From the NCBI GenBank assembly GCA_015485845.1, contig WFSU01000167.1, forward strand, positions 1 to 11,272: DNA of 11,272 bases, read 5' to 3'. This document shows, one piece after another, positions 1 to 7,864 of this stretch (within the stretch, counting starts at the first letter, position 1; the number at the start of each line of letters is the position of its first letter). The notes below the pieces were generated by a model, which was not told the DNA's origin, ran no database searches, and saw only the letters and a program-made list of their open reading frames with translations. The DNA comes from Nitratifractor sp. GTDB lineage: Bacteria > Campylobacterota > Campylobacteria > Campylobacterales > Sulfurovaceae. A program made the position numbers and the translations under genes.

Positions 1-3000
1 CATCGAAGGGCTCGTTGCGCTCCACCTGCTGCGTGTTGGGGCCGTCGAGCTTGACGAGAAGCTGCTCAAAGTCGAATTTATCCGCCAGCTTGTTCTCGAC
101 CACTTTGAGCAGATCGGTCTGTCCGATGATCTCCTCGAGGCTGCGGTACCCTAGGGAAGCGAGGATCGAGCGGACATCCTCCGCCAGAAGTGTGAAGTAG
201 TTCATCAGCCGCTCGACCGTCCCTTCGAAGTGATCCCGCAGCTTCTCTTCCTGCGTCGCGATCCCCACCGTACAGCGGTTGAGATGGCAGATGCGGAGGA
301 TCTTGCATCCGAGGATCGTCAGGGCTCCGGTACCGAACGCATAGCGCTCCGCACCGAAAATCGCCGCTTTGACCACATCCATTCCGGTCTTGAGCCCGCC
401 GTCGGTTTCGAGGAGGACTTTGTCGCGGAGGTTGTTGGCCTTGAGGGCATTGTGGGCTTCGATGAGGCCGAGCTCCCAGGGGTTTCCGGCGTGCTTGATC
501 GACGTCAGAGGGGCTGCCCCGGTACCGCCGTCGGCTCCGGAGATAATGATTTTGTCGGCGTAGCACTTGGCCACCCCGGCCGCGATCGTCCCCACTCCAG
601 CGGTCGAGACGAGCTTGACCGCGATGCGGGCATCGGGGTTGATCTGCTTGAGGTCAAAGATCAACTGCGCCAGATCCTCGATTGAATAGATATCGTGGTG
701 CGGCGGTGGTGAGATGAGGGTCACGCCAGGAATGGTGTGACGCAGGCGAGCCACGAGGCTGTTGACCTTGTGACCGGGGAGCTGCCCCCCTTCACCGGGC
801 TTGGCACCCTGAGCGACCTTGATTTGCAATTCCTCGGCGGAACGCAAGTATCCGGGTGTGACACCAAAACGTCCCGAAGCAACCTGCTTGATCTTGGAGT
901 TTTTGACGGTGCCGAAGCGGGCGGCATCTTCGCCCCCCTCACCGGAGTTGCTCATTCCGCCGAGGCGGTTCATCGCTTCGGCCATCGCTTCATGGGCTTC
1001 GGGGGAGATCGATCCGAGACTCATCGCAGCGGTGGAGAAGCGCTTCAATATCTCCTCGGCCGATTCGACCTCCTCGAGTGCAATCGGCTCACGCTCGTTT
1101 GTAAAGGTAAAGAAGTCACGGATAAACTTCATCCCGCGCCCTTCGAGCATCGTTTTGAGCTTGCCAAAATCTTCCGGCTTTCCGGTCTGGGAGAGTTGGT
1201 GGATCGCATGGACGGTTTTAGGGGCGAAGTCGTGGTATTCACTCCCTTGTGTGTATTTGTAGATTCCTCCGATGTGAAGGGGGAAGATGTGGTTTTTCAT
1301 CCGGGCATCGTAGGCATCGGCATGGGCTTTGGCGACGCGGGCACCGATCTCTTTGTACCCCAGTCCTTTGAGGAGGGCGTGGGAGCCGTTGAAACATTCG
1401 GCAACCACTTCGTCACTCAGACCGATGACATCGTAGAGTTTGGAGTTGCGGTAGCTGGCGATGGTCGCAATCCCCATTTTGGACATGATCTTAAGCAGAC
1501 CGGCATTCATCGATTTGCGCAGGCGCTTGAGGCAGACGGTGTTGTCGATATTCTTTTCACCCCGGCTGGCCACATCGACGGCTGTCGCATAGTAGAGATA
1601 CGGGTAGATCGCTGCCGCACCGTAGGCGAGGAGTGTCGCCGCCTTGTGGGAGTCGTATACTTCCCCGGTGGCAGCCACGATGCTGGTGGCGTGACGCAGT
1701 TTGGCTTCAAGCAGTGCTTCGTTGACCCGTCCAACCGCCATGAGCATGGGGATCGTACGGAGGTGTTGGTTGACCCCGCGATCGTCAAGGAGGATGATGC
1801 GCACTCCGCCATCCCGGACATCGGTCAGTATCTCCTCGACGAGAGCGTCCAGGGCTTCTTTGAGCCCCTGTTCATACGTCACATCGTACCGTTTGGTGTG
1901 GTAGGTCGGATCGTATTTGGGGTCGTTGGGATTGCCAAACTCCTGCAGGACGTTGAATTTGTCAAATGAGAGGATCGGAGAGACAGTCTTGAGGCGCTTG
2001 GCGTGTTCGGCATCTTCGACAAGGATGTTGCGGATCTCACCAAAGCCGGTGTTGAGTGACATGACCGTCTTTTCACGAATCGGATCGATGGGTGGGTTGG
2101 TCACCTGGGCAAATTTCTGGCGGAAAAAGTCGGAGAAACTTCGCTGCTTGTCCGAAAATGCTGCCAAAGGGGTATCGTCCCCCATCGAGGCTGTGGTCTC
2201 TTTGCCCTCTTTGATGACCGGTTCGATCACTTGCTCAAGCACTTCGAGGGTGAAGTTGAAGTAGCGTTGTTTGGCCTGGAGATCTTCGGTCGTGAAGCGC
2301 TCCACTTCACTCACCGGTTTGTCGGCGTATTCCTGTAGGTAGACCATGTGCTCGTTGAGCCATTTCCCGTACGGTTCTTTGGTTTTGAGGTAGTCGTTGA
2401 TGTCGTTGTCTTTGAGCACTTGACCGTACTTCATATCCAGTCCGATCATTTCACCCGACTGGAGGCGACCCCGCTCGACGATCTGATCTTCGTCGATGTC
2501 GAGTACACCGTACTCGCTCGAGATGAGCAGGCGGCGGTCACGGGTGATGATGTATTTGGCCGGACGCAAACCGTTACGATCCAACACAACACCGATATGT
2601 CGGCCGTCGGTCATACTCACGGCAGCCGGGCCGTCCCAGGCTTCAAACGTCGTACTGACGTATTCGTAGAAGGCACGGAGTTCGGCATCCATGTGAGGGG
2701 CATTTTGCCACGCTGCCGGGATGACCGAGCGGGCGATCCGGAAAAAATCCATCCCATTGACCCGGAGAAACTCGATGAAGTTATCGAGACTGGCACTGTC
2801 ACTCATCCCCTCCTGCACGATCGGCAGCAGGCGTGCCAGCTCTTCGTCGCTAAAGACATCGCTTTTGATCGCTTCGCTTTTGGCGAGGGTATTGAAGCGG
2901 TTGGCAGTGACCGAGTTGATCTCCCCATTATGGGCGATCATCCGGAAGGGTTGGGCAAGCTTCCATTTCGGGAGGGTGTTGGTGGAGAAACGTTGGTGAA

Positions 3001-3625
3001 ACAGGGCGAAACTGATCTCAAATTTTGGGTCGGCCATGTCGACATAAAACTCTTTGAGATGGGTGGGCATCACCAGCCCCTTGTACGAGATCACCTCGGA
3101 AGAGAACGAAGGGATATAAAAGTCTTCTTTGCCTCCGAGGGCTTTTTCGATCTCTTTGCGTGAAAGGTAGAGGAGTGCCTCGAAACGGCGGCGACCCATC
3201 AGAGAGTTGGGTGCGACAAACAGATGGTACATGTCGGGAAGGGTCTCGATCGCCTGCTCACCGAGCGCATCGGTATTGACCGGGACTGTTCGCGTGTGAA
3301 GCAGGTGTAGGTCGTTTTTCTCACACACTTCACGGAAGACGGTCAAGTCGTCTTCGTCTTTGCTGAAGAGCACCGCAACGGCGTATGTGGAGGGGAGATC
3401 AATCCCTTCGTTCGCCAGTTCCCGGCTGAAAAATTCACGTGGGATCGAGAGGAGCAATCCGCTCCCGTCCCCGGTCTTGCCATCGGCGGCAATCGCCCCG
3501 CGATGGATCATCCGTGAGAGGGAAGTGACAGCATCTTCGAGGTTTTGACGTGAGGGTTTATTGTCGATGGATGCGAGGAGTCCAAAGCCACAGTTGTCTT
3601 TGAATGAGGTAAAAAGATCTTGCAT
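1..3625 (-). CDS. gltB: Glutamate synthase large subunit, C-terminus cut by window edge
   Basis: This is the large subunit of glutamate synthase (GOGAT), which moves the amide nitrogen of glutamine onto 2-oxoglutarate to give two glutamates, using electrons from a small subunit (GltD, not in the window). The frame is open from ATG 3623-3625 to the left edge, giving 1208 codons. Family members are about 1450-1550 residues, so roughly the last 250-300 (the GXGXG structural domain) lie outside. The start MQDLFTSFKDNCGFG places the amidotransferase nucleophile at Cys12, so an 11-residue propeptide is expected to be removed. HQRFSTNT begins near residue 210, in the class II glutaminase domain. The FMN-domain motif GEGGQLPG lies near 945 and GADGGTGAAP near 1028. 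The 3Fe-4S cysteines are C1107, C1113 and C1118 (C-x5-C-x4-C). AAGG at 3633-3636 lies 7 nt upstream of the ATG. I spot-checked several segments and found no frameshift. Confidence 0.97.
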   Translation of the reverse strand, partial: MQDLFTSFKDNCGFGLLASIDNKPSRQNLEDAVTSLSRMIHRGAIAADGKTGDGSGLLLSIPREFFSRELANEGIDLPSTYAVAVLFSKDEDDLTVFREVCEKNDLHLLHTRTVPVNTDALGEQAIETLPDMYHLFVAPNSLMGRRRFEALLYLSRKEIEKALGGKEDFYIPSFSSEVISYKGLVMPTHLKEFYVDMADPKFEISFALFHQRFSTNTLPKWKLAQPFRMIAHNGEINSVTANRFNTLAKSEAIKSDVFSDEELARLLPIVQEGMSDSASLDNFIEFLRVNGMDFFRIARSVIPAAWQNAPHMDAELRAFYEYVSTTFEAWDGPAAVSMTDGRHIGVVLDRNGLRPAKYIITRDRRLLISSEYGVLDIDEDQIVERGRLQSGEMIGLDMKYGQVLKDNDINDYLKTKEPYGKWLNEHMVYLQEYADKPVSEVERFTTEDLQAKQRYFNFTLEVLEQVIEPVIKEGKETTASMGDDTPLAAFSDKQRSFSDFFRQKFAQVTNPPIDPIREKTVMSLNTGFGEIRNILVEDAEHAKRLKTVSPILSFDKFNVLQEFGNPNDPKYDPTYHTKRYDVTYEQGLKEALDALVEEILTDVRDGGVRIILLDDRGVNQHLRTIPMLMAVGRVNEALLEAKLRHATSIVAATGEVYDSHKAATLLAYGAAAIYPYLYYATAVDVASRGEKNIDNTVCLKRLRKSMNAGLLKIMSKMGIATIASYRNSKLYDVIGLSDEVVAECFNGSHALLKGLGYKEIGARVAKAHADAYDARMKNHIFPLHIGGIYKYTQGSEYHDFAPKTVHAIHQLSQTGKPEDFGKLKTMLEGRGMKFIRDFFTFTNEREPIALEEVESAEEILKRFSTAAMSLGSISPEAHEAMAEAMNRLGGMSNSGEGGEDAARFGTVKNSKIKQVASGRFGVTPGYLRSAEELQIKVAQGAKPGEGGQLPGHKVNSLVARLRHTIPGVTLISPPPHHDIYSIEDLAQLIFDLKQINPDARIAVKLVSTAGVGTIAAGVAKCYADKIIISGADGGTGAAPLTSIKHAGNPWELGLIEAHNALKANNLRDKVLLETDGGLKTGMDVVKAAIFGAERYAFGTGALTILGCKILRICHLNRCTVGIATQEEKLRDHFEGTVERLMNYFTLLAEDVRSILASLGYRSLEEIIGQTDLLKVVENKLADKFDFEQLLVKLDGPNTQQVERNEPFD

Positions 3626-3679
3626 AAGCCAACCTTAATCGATATTTCAGTAGGGTTCCGAAAATCCCCAAAGTCCAAG

Positions 3680-3685
3680 ATTGTA
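3680..3685 (-). promoter_or_regulatory. Candidate -10 box for gltB
   Basis: On the minus strand this reads TACAAT, one mismatch from the sigma-70 -10 consensus, inside the 99-bp gap between gltB and recO. It would start transcription near 3673 and give a leader of about 48 nt before the gltB ATG. There is no good TTGACA box 16-18 bp upstream. Campylobacter promoters commonly lack a clear -35 box, so this does not exclude it. I found no equally good box for recO on the plus strand. Confidence 0.4.
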
Positions 3686-3724
3686 CCCAAAAGGCGGTTA
3701 GAAACGGATGAAAAAGGTGAAAAT

Positions 3725-4342
3725 ATGAAAGGCTTCGTCCTCTCCTTAACCCGTGCCAAAAATGAGGATATGATCGCCACCGTCCTCTCCGAGCATCGAA
3801 TGGAGCGCTACTACCGCTTTTACGGTGCCCGCCACTCGATCCTCCAGCTGGGCAACCTGATCGATTTTGAAGTGGAGGGGGAGGATGGCCGATTTCTACC
3901 GCGCCTGCGCAGTTTGCGCCACCACGGGTTCACCTGGCAATACGAACGCAACCGCCTGATGCTCTGGCATGACTTTATCAAACTCTTCGAACCCCACTTG
4001 CGCGATGCCGGAGAACTCGACCGCTTCTACTTCGACCTCCTCCTCACTGCCGCCCGGCACTGGGATCGACAAAACCCCAAACGGATCGTCGTCGAGAGCT
4101 ACCACACCCTCCTCGCCCACGAAGGGCGCCTCCACCCCTCCGACCGCTGCTACATCTGCGAACAACCCCTCCGGGATACCGTCAGCCTCATGACCGCCTT
4201 CCACCCCGCACACCCCGAATGCATCTACGTCCCTTCCATCCCCCGACCGGTCATCGAAGATTTTTTTGAGAGCGGGAAGACGCTTTATATGGATGATGTG
4301 ATGGTGGAGCAATTGTATGATGCGGTAAGGAAAGGGTTGTAA
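3725..4342 (+). CDS. recO: DNA recombination and repair protein RecO (short Campylobacterota type)
   Basis: RecO works with RecR (and RecF) to load RecA on single-stranded DNA coated with SSB during gap repair. The product is 205 residues, shorter than the roughly 240 of E. coli RecO but in line with Campylobacter and Helicobacter versions. Recognition rests on remembered family features: the opening MKGFVL, the motif FYGARH at 32-37, QNPKR at 116-120, EGRLH at 133-137, and a putative zinc site formed by C142 and C145 with H160, H163 and C166. The frame is open upstream to an ATG at 3620, but that start lies inside gltB. ATG 3725 is chosen because AAGGTGA (3714-3720) lies 4 nt before it and the family N-terminus begins there. 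It is divergent from gltB and convergent with murF. The second half of the gene is rich in C at third codon positions. Confidence 0.87.
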   Translation: MKGFVLSLTRAKNEDMIATVLSEHRMERYYRFYGARHSILQLGNLIDFEVEGEDGRFLPRLRSLRHHGFTWQYERNRLMLWHDFIKLFEPHLRDAGELDRFYFDLLLTAARHWDRQNPKRIVVESYHTLLAHEGRLHPSDRCYICEQPLRDTVSLMTAFHPAHPECIYVPSIPRPVIEDFFESGKTLYMDDVMVEQLYDAVRKGL

Positions 4343-4346
4343 ACCC
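4334..4346 (+). terminator. Small hairpin across the recO stop codon (weak terminator candidate)
   Basis: GGGTT (4334-4338) and AACCC (4342-4346) can pair with a 3-nt loop, and the loop includes the first two bases of the recO stop TAA. No T-run follows, so a standard intrinsic terminator is not supported. A very similar hairpin lies at 9522-9536, after the last gene of the right-hand block. Confidence 0.25.
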
Positions 4347-4352
4347 CCTCAG

Positions 4353-4380
4353 CGTAACACGTAACACTTAGCACTTAACA
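4353..4380. repeat. Degenerate 7-bp tandem repeat, four units, between convergent genes
   Basis: Four consecutive heptamers fill the recO/murF gap: CGTAACA, CGTAACA, CTTAGCA, CTTAACA. The first two are identical. The last two differ from each other by one base, and the last differs from the first two by two bases. The phase breaks at 4381 (CGCGCTA). The array is outside both coding regions (recO ends 4342, murF ends 4396). Its function is unknown: it could be replication slippage, or one copy of a dispersed intergenic repeat. Confidence 0.7.
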
Positions 4381-4395
4381 CGCGCTACCGCACCC

Positions 4396-5805
4396 CTACA
4401 CAAAACTCGGTGCGTCGTTCGCAAACAGGATCAAATCCCCCGGTCGGGTCTGCTCAGCCAGCATCGTCTCCATCTGCGCTTTGGTCTCTAATTTAAGAAG
4501 TTTATCGGCATCAATGTATTTTTGGAAAAGAGCATAGTTCAAATCTCCGGAGACGATCACGAGGTCAAACACTTCGTTGGCGCGTTGGGCAATCTGCTCG
4601 TTGAGAGCATCGTCTACCTCGACGAGGCCGGGGGTGATGATCACTTTCCGTCCCGGCCAAGTGGCTGCGAGATCAAACGAGGCAAGCATCCCGTCAATAT
4701 TGCCGTTGAAGCTGTCATCGAGGATCACCTTGCCTCCGGCATCGATCCGCTGGAGGCGGTGGGGGGTCGCTTCGAGGGTGGATAGTTGCTGCCGGATCAT
4801 CGCCTCGTCGAGTCCGAGTGCCCGGGCGACGTGGATCGCGGCTGCGAGGTTCGTGGCGTTGAATGCGCCGAGGAGTGAGGCTTGGTAGCGCACACCATCG
4901 AGGGTAAAGGCCGTCCCCTCAAGGGTCGCTTCGACATCGGTGATATCGTCCCCGTATACATGCACCTTCTCCGTGGGCTGAACGTAGGCACTGCTGTGCA
5001 CCCAGGCATCCTTGATTCGATCACTCTGCAAAATTTCCATTTTGGTATTGCGGATATTTTCCAGTGTCTTGAAGTACTCGATGTGCGCCGGACCGATGGT
5101 GCCGACAACGGCATAGTGGGGGTGGACGAAGGTGCTGATCTCGGCGATGTCCCCCTCGCCCCTCGCCCCCATCTCGACAATATATACTTGCGTGTCTTCG
5201 GGCAGATCGACGTTGATATCTTTGACCACCCCGCCGAGAGTGTTGACCGAGCGAGGGGTAGCGTAGGTGCGGTATTGTGCTTCGAGAAGATGGGCAAGGA
5301 TATTTTTGATACTTGTCTTGCCGTAACTGGCAGTGATACCGACAATGACGAGATCCTCCATACCATCCAGTTTGGTTTTGGCCTGACGCAGGAACCCGGC
5401 AAAGCGAATTTTCTCAATTACGACTGAGACACCGTGCGCGATGAGGATCGGGATGAAGATTGCTTTGTAGGGAGAGACGAAGGCAAACAATACCCCAAAG
5501 AGCATCAACACCCCGAAGAAGAGCTTCACCCGCTGCGTCCATACCAATGGTTTGTCCAATCCACGATACCAGACGAACAGCAACGGCAGATACAACAGTG
5601 CCACTACCCAGCCATACGGACTGACAGATTCGACAAACGCGTACAGAGCAAACGGGATCAGGAAGTAGAGCAGATTCCACCATGGCTTGGTGTGGTGAAA
5701 AATGACGCGGTCAAGTTTGTAGCTGTACCACTGAAGATTGGTGATGACATAATAGCCGATGGCAGTGAGAAACAGTAGATAGGCGATAATATTGAGGATG
5801 ATCAT
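4396..5805 (-). CDS. murF: UDP-MurNAc-tripeptide:D-Ala-D-Ala ligase MurF, with N-terminal membrane domain
   Basis: MurF is the ATP-dependent Mur ligase that adds D-Ala-D-Ala to UDP-MurNAc-tripeptide, the last cytoplasmic step of peptidoglycan precursor synthesis. The product is 469 residues. About five hydrophobic segments come first (roughly 1-22, 41-58, 64-82, 94-112 and 113-131). The Mur ligase ATPase core follows, with P-loop GITASYGKTS at 156-165, EMGARGEGDI at 211-220, IGPAHIEYF with H241, and a late DDSFNGN segment typical of MurF. The C-terminal ligase domain runs to the end. A GGAG (5811-5814) lies 5 nt upstream of ATG 5803-5805. The gene starts 28 bp after the alpha/beta hydrolase and is last in that run. 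The membrane block stands where the usual UDP-substrate domain would be. From memory this is also found in Campylobacter MurF, but a different Mur-type ligase is not fully excluded. Confidence 0.85.
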   Translation of the reverse strand: MIILNIIAYLLFLTAIGYYVITNLQWYSYKLDRVIFHHTKPWWNLLYFLIPFALYAFVESVSPYGWVVALLYLPLLFVWYRGLDKPLVWTQRVKLFFGVLMLFGVLFAFVSPYKAIFIPILIAHGVSVVIEKIRFAGFLRQAKTKLDGMEDLVIVGITASYGKTSIKNILAHLLEAQYRTYATPRSVNTLGGVVKDINVDLPEDTQVYIVEMGARGEGDIAEISTFVHPHYAVVGTIGPAHIEYFKTLENIRNTKMEILQSDRIKDAWVHSSAYVQPTEKVHVYGDDITDVEATLEGTAFTLDGVRYQASLLGAFNATNLAAAIHVARALGLDEAMIRQQLSTLEATPHRLQRIDAGGKVILDDSFNGNIDGMLASFDLAATWPGRKVIITPGLVEVDDALNEQIAQRANEVFDLVIVSGDLNYALFQKYIDADKLLKLETKAQMETMLAEQTRPGDLILFANDAPSFV

Positions 5806-5833
5806 GGGCGCTCCGGGAAAGTATTGGAGAATT

Positions 5834-6550
5834 CTAGCATTCTTCTTCTATTTTTTCAGCAATCTCCACTGCGTTTTTCAAAAAGAAAAAATGATCCCCA
5901 TCCATCGGTATCAATTTACTGTTGCCAATGAGTTTGTTGATCTGGGCACCGGTCCAAAGAGGCGTCGCCGTATCTTCTTTGCCCCAGAAACAAAGCCCCT
6001 GCCCTTCAAACGCAGCAAACTGATCTGAAAAATCCTCGTCAACCACATTTTTGAATGTCTGGTACATCCCTTCATTCATCCCTTGTGCATCGGCACTGAC
6101 AAAGAGACGACGCAAGTAGGCGATCCCGAAAGGTTTGAGGAGTTTGAAGAGGCGAATCTTGAAGCGAACTTTGAACGGCTTGGGGACGGGGATGCCGGCC
6201 GAAGAGAGGAGAACGAGGCACGGTGGGTTGAGCAGTGTGGCTACTTTGCCCCCGAAAGAGTGTCCGGCGATGATCTCCGGTGTGATACCGATCTGCTCGA
6301 GAAAGATTCGCAGGATCGCAGCGTAGTCTTCCGTCGTGAGAGATCGGTCATTGGGGCTTTTACCAAATCCGGGCATATCGACGTAAATGTGCTGATACTC
6401 CGGGAGGAATTTTCCAAACGCCTGCTGCATGATCTGCTGATTGCTCCCCCAGCCGTGTAGGATCAGGATGCTGCGTTTGTGCCCGGGATTGAGTCGTGTA
6501 TAGTTGAGGACAAAATCATACCCCTCGTATCGGCAGGACTTGGAGGCCAT
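5834..6550 (-). CDS. Alpha/beta-fold hydrolase of unknown substrate, adjacent to murF
   Basis: A 238-residue serine hydrolase of the alpha/beta fold with a complete apparent triad: nucleophile S98 in GHSFGG, acid D193 in FWGKEDT, and H220 in DGDHFFF. The oxyanion-loop motif HGWG is at 32-35 and DMPGFGKS at 58-65. There is no signal peptide, so it should be cytoplasmic. The cap region (about 121-175) is basic and somewhat hydrophobic. The ATG lies 3 bp after the stop of the L,D-transpeptidase gene. The nearest AAGG is 12 nt upstream, so translational coupling is likely. murF follows after 28 bp. I recall a similar hydrolase next to murF in Campylobacter, which suggests a conserved link to the cell envelope. 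The substrate cannot be read from the sequence. Confidence 0.85.
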   Translation of the reverse strand: MASKSCRYEGYDFVLNYTRLNPGHKRSILILHGWGSNQQIMQQAFGKFLPEYQHIYVDMPGFGKSPNDRSLTTEDYAAILRIFLEQIGITPEIIAGHSFGGKVATLLNPPCLVLLSSAGIPVPKPFKVRFKIRLFKLLKPFGIAYLRRLFVSADAQGMNEGMYQTFKNVVDEDFSDQFAAFEGQGLCFWGKEDTATPLWTGAQINKLIGNSKLIPMDGDHFFFLKNAVEIAEKIEEEC

Positions 6551-6553
6551 GGG

Positions 6554-7789
6554 TCAGCGGAGCCTTTGGGTCTTGTCGAAGCCATAGACATCGGGAAAGA
6601 GCTGCAACCCACCGCTGCCGACATAGGCGGTCTGATAGACAATGTGCACCGGGATATGTCGCTGGAGTTTGACGTAGCTGATCTTGTGGGACTTCTGATG
6701 CTTTTCGATTGTCCCGAGGGATGTGGCAGCATACCCGGTTGCCACCTTTTTCAAGAGATCTTTCGGGCGGGAGAGGCGCATGCACCCGTGACTGTAAGCA
6801 CGACTTTTCCGCTTGAAAAGTGATTTTGCCTGCGTGTCATGCATGTAGACCGAGAAGCGATTTGGGAACATAAATTTGACGGTGCCGAGGGCATTTTTCT
6901 TCGAAGAGCCTTGAACGATCCGGTACGGGATAGGTGTTTTGTTGTTCTTGCCTGCATATTTCTTCCAGTTGACGGTCTTGGGGTCGACCTCCGGAGCATC
7001 AGCTTTGAATCCTTCGTAGACTTTCATGTTGTGCCGTTTGAGATAGTTCGGGTCTCGGAGGATATGCCGGATCGCATCTTCGCGGATGATGTTCTGAGTC
7101 ATCGTCCACGTCGGGTTGAGGACGACATACTTCATGGTCGAGCTGAAGATCGGCGTCTGCCAGGCCGGCTTGCCGACAATGACCGGGAATTGCATGGATG
7201 TACTGCCCCCTTCGTAAAAGCGGAGCATGAACTCCGGCACATTCACCTCGATATACGTATCCCATCCCGTCTGCGGCATCAGTTTGGTTCGCTCGATACT
7301 GAGACGAATCTTACGCATCTTCTCATCCATAGCTCCCGGTTTGTAATAACTGAGCAACTTTTTGAACTGGGGATTTTTCGGGATATAAGGCTGTAGAATC
7401 TCCTCGATCGCAGCACCTTTTTTCAGTTGAGCCAGGATCGCTGCCGCATTGACTTTTTGCTGATTGAGGTCAAAGTACGTTTTGGTACCTCGACCGCTGC
7501 GTCCCGATTGTGATGCACGAAAAGCCGGGAGATCGATGCAGCTATTGGCCAGATTGCGGGCATAACCGACAAGCATGCGACTGAGAATCTCCGTATCTTT
7601 GTTGACCTGATACTGCTGATAGAGACCATCCAGTCCGCAGGCAGAAGCGTAACGGTCTTCATTGTAGATTGAGAGGAAGGCGTCCCGGTCAGCAGGTTTC
7701 CACCCGTTGGCATCTTTGATCCCCGGGATCCCCGAGCATCCGGCTAACAACAAAACCATCCCGATCGCTACACCTAAATTCCGTCTCAT
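6554..7789 (-). CDS. L,D-transpeptidase (YkuD domain, YcbB-like) lipoprotein
   Basis: L,D-transpeptidases act outside the inner membrane. They use a cysteine to form 3-3 crosslinks in peptidoglycan, or to trim or attach groups to it. The protein is 411 residues. It opens with a short lipoprotein signal ending in LAGC, with lipidated Cys18 followed by Ser, so outer-membrane anchoring is plausible. Residues 30-170 are an alpha-rich region like the scaffold domain of YcbB-type enzymes. The YkuD domain begins near 177 and holds H317 (MHDT) and the signature SHGCMR at 333-338 with catalytic C336. The segment LGTVKFMFPN (301-310) fits YcbB-type enzymes. No peptidoglycan-binding domain is evident. 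ATG 7787-7789 is preceded by AAGGGA at about 8 nt. The gene leads a tight run with the hydrolase and murF. Confidence 0.93.
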   Translation of the reverse strand: MRRNLGVAIGMVLLLAGCSGIPGIKDANGWKPADRDAFLSIYNEDRYASACGLDGLYQQYQVNKDTEILSRMLVGYARNLANSCIDLPAFRASQSGRSGRGTKTYFDLNQQKVNAAAILAQLKKGAAIEEILQPYIPKNPQFKKLLSYYKPGAMDEKMRKIRLSIERTKLMPQTGWDTYIEVNVPEFMLRFYEGGSTSMQFPVIVGKPAWQTPIFSSTMKYVVLNPTWTMTQNIIREDAIRHILRDPNYLKRHNMKVYEGFKADAPEVDPKTVNWKKYAGKNNKTPIPYRIVQGSSKKNALGTVKFMFPNRFSVYMHDTQAKSLFKRKSRAYSHGCMRLSRPKDLLKKVATGYAATSLGTIEKHQKSHKISYVKLQRHIPVHIVYQTAYVGSGGLQLFPDVYGFDKTQRLR

Positions 7790-7848
7790 AATGATCCCTT
7801 CCCCGTTGCACTGTACGCATTTCGTGTGTTAAAAAAGTAGTGATTTCA

Positions 7849-7854
7849 TTATAC
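7849..7854 (-). promoter_or_regulatory. Candidate -10 box for the L,D-transpeptidase/hydrolase/murF run
   Basis: On the minus strand this is a perfect TATAAT, 10 bp after the flavoprotein stop codon and about 60 bp before the L,D-transpeptidase ATG. No clear TTGACA stands at the right distance. It is the best candidate for starting a separate transcript for the cell-wall genes. The 75-bp gap itself holds no convincing terminator. Confidence 0.5.
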
Positions 7855-7864
7855 CGTTTCAAGT

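Noticed and set aside
737..1969. A 410-codon open frame on the plus strand
   Set aside because: It lies wholly antisense to gltB, whose frame carries intact family motifs. Long antisense frames are expected opposite a gene with C/G-rich third positions.
3620..3724. A 35-codon upstream extension of recO
   Set aside because: It would start inside gltB. The later ATG at 3725 has a good ribosome site and matches where the RecO family begins.
3626..3724. A nitrogen-responsive operator or riboswitch upstream of gltB
   Set aside because: No palindromic operator, glutamine-riboswitch-like fold or other recognisable regulatory motif is visible in the 99 bp.
4343..4395. Bidirectional intrinsic terminator between recO and murF
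   Set aside because: AGCG and CGCT at the ends of the heptamer array could pair only across a loop of about 27 nt, with no T-run on either strand.
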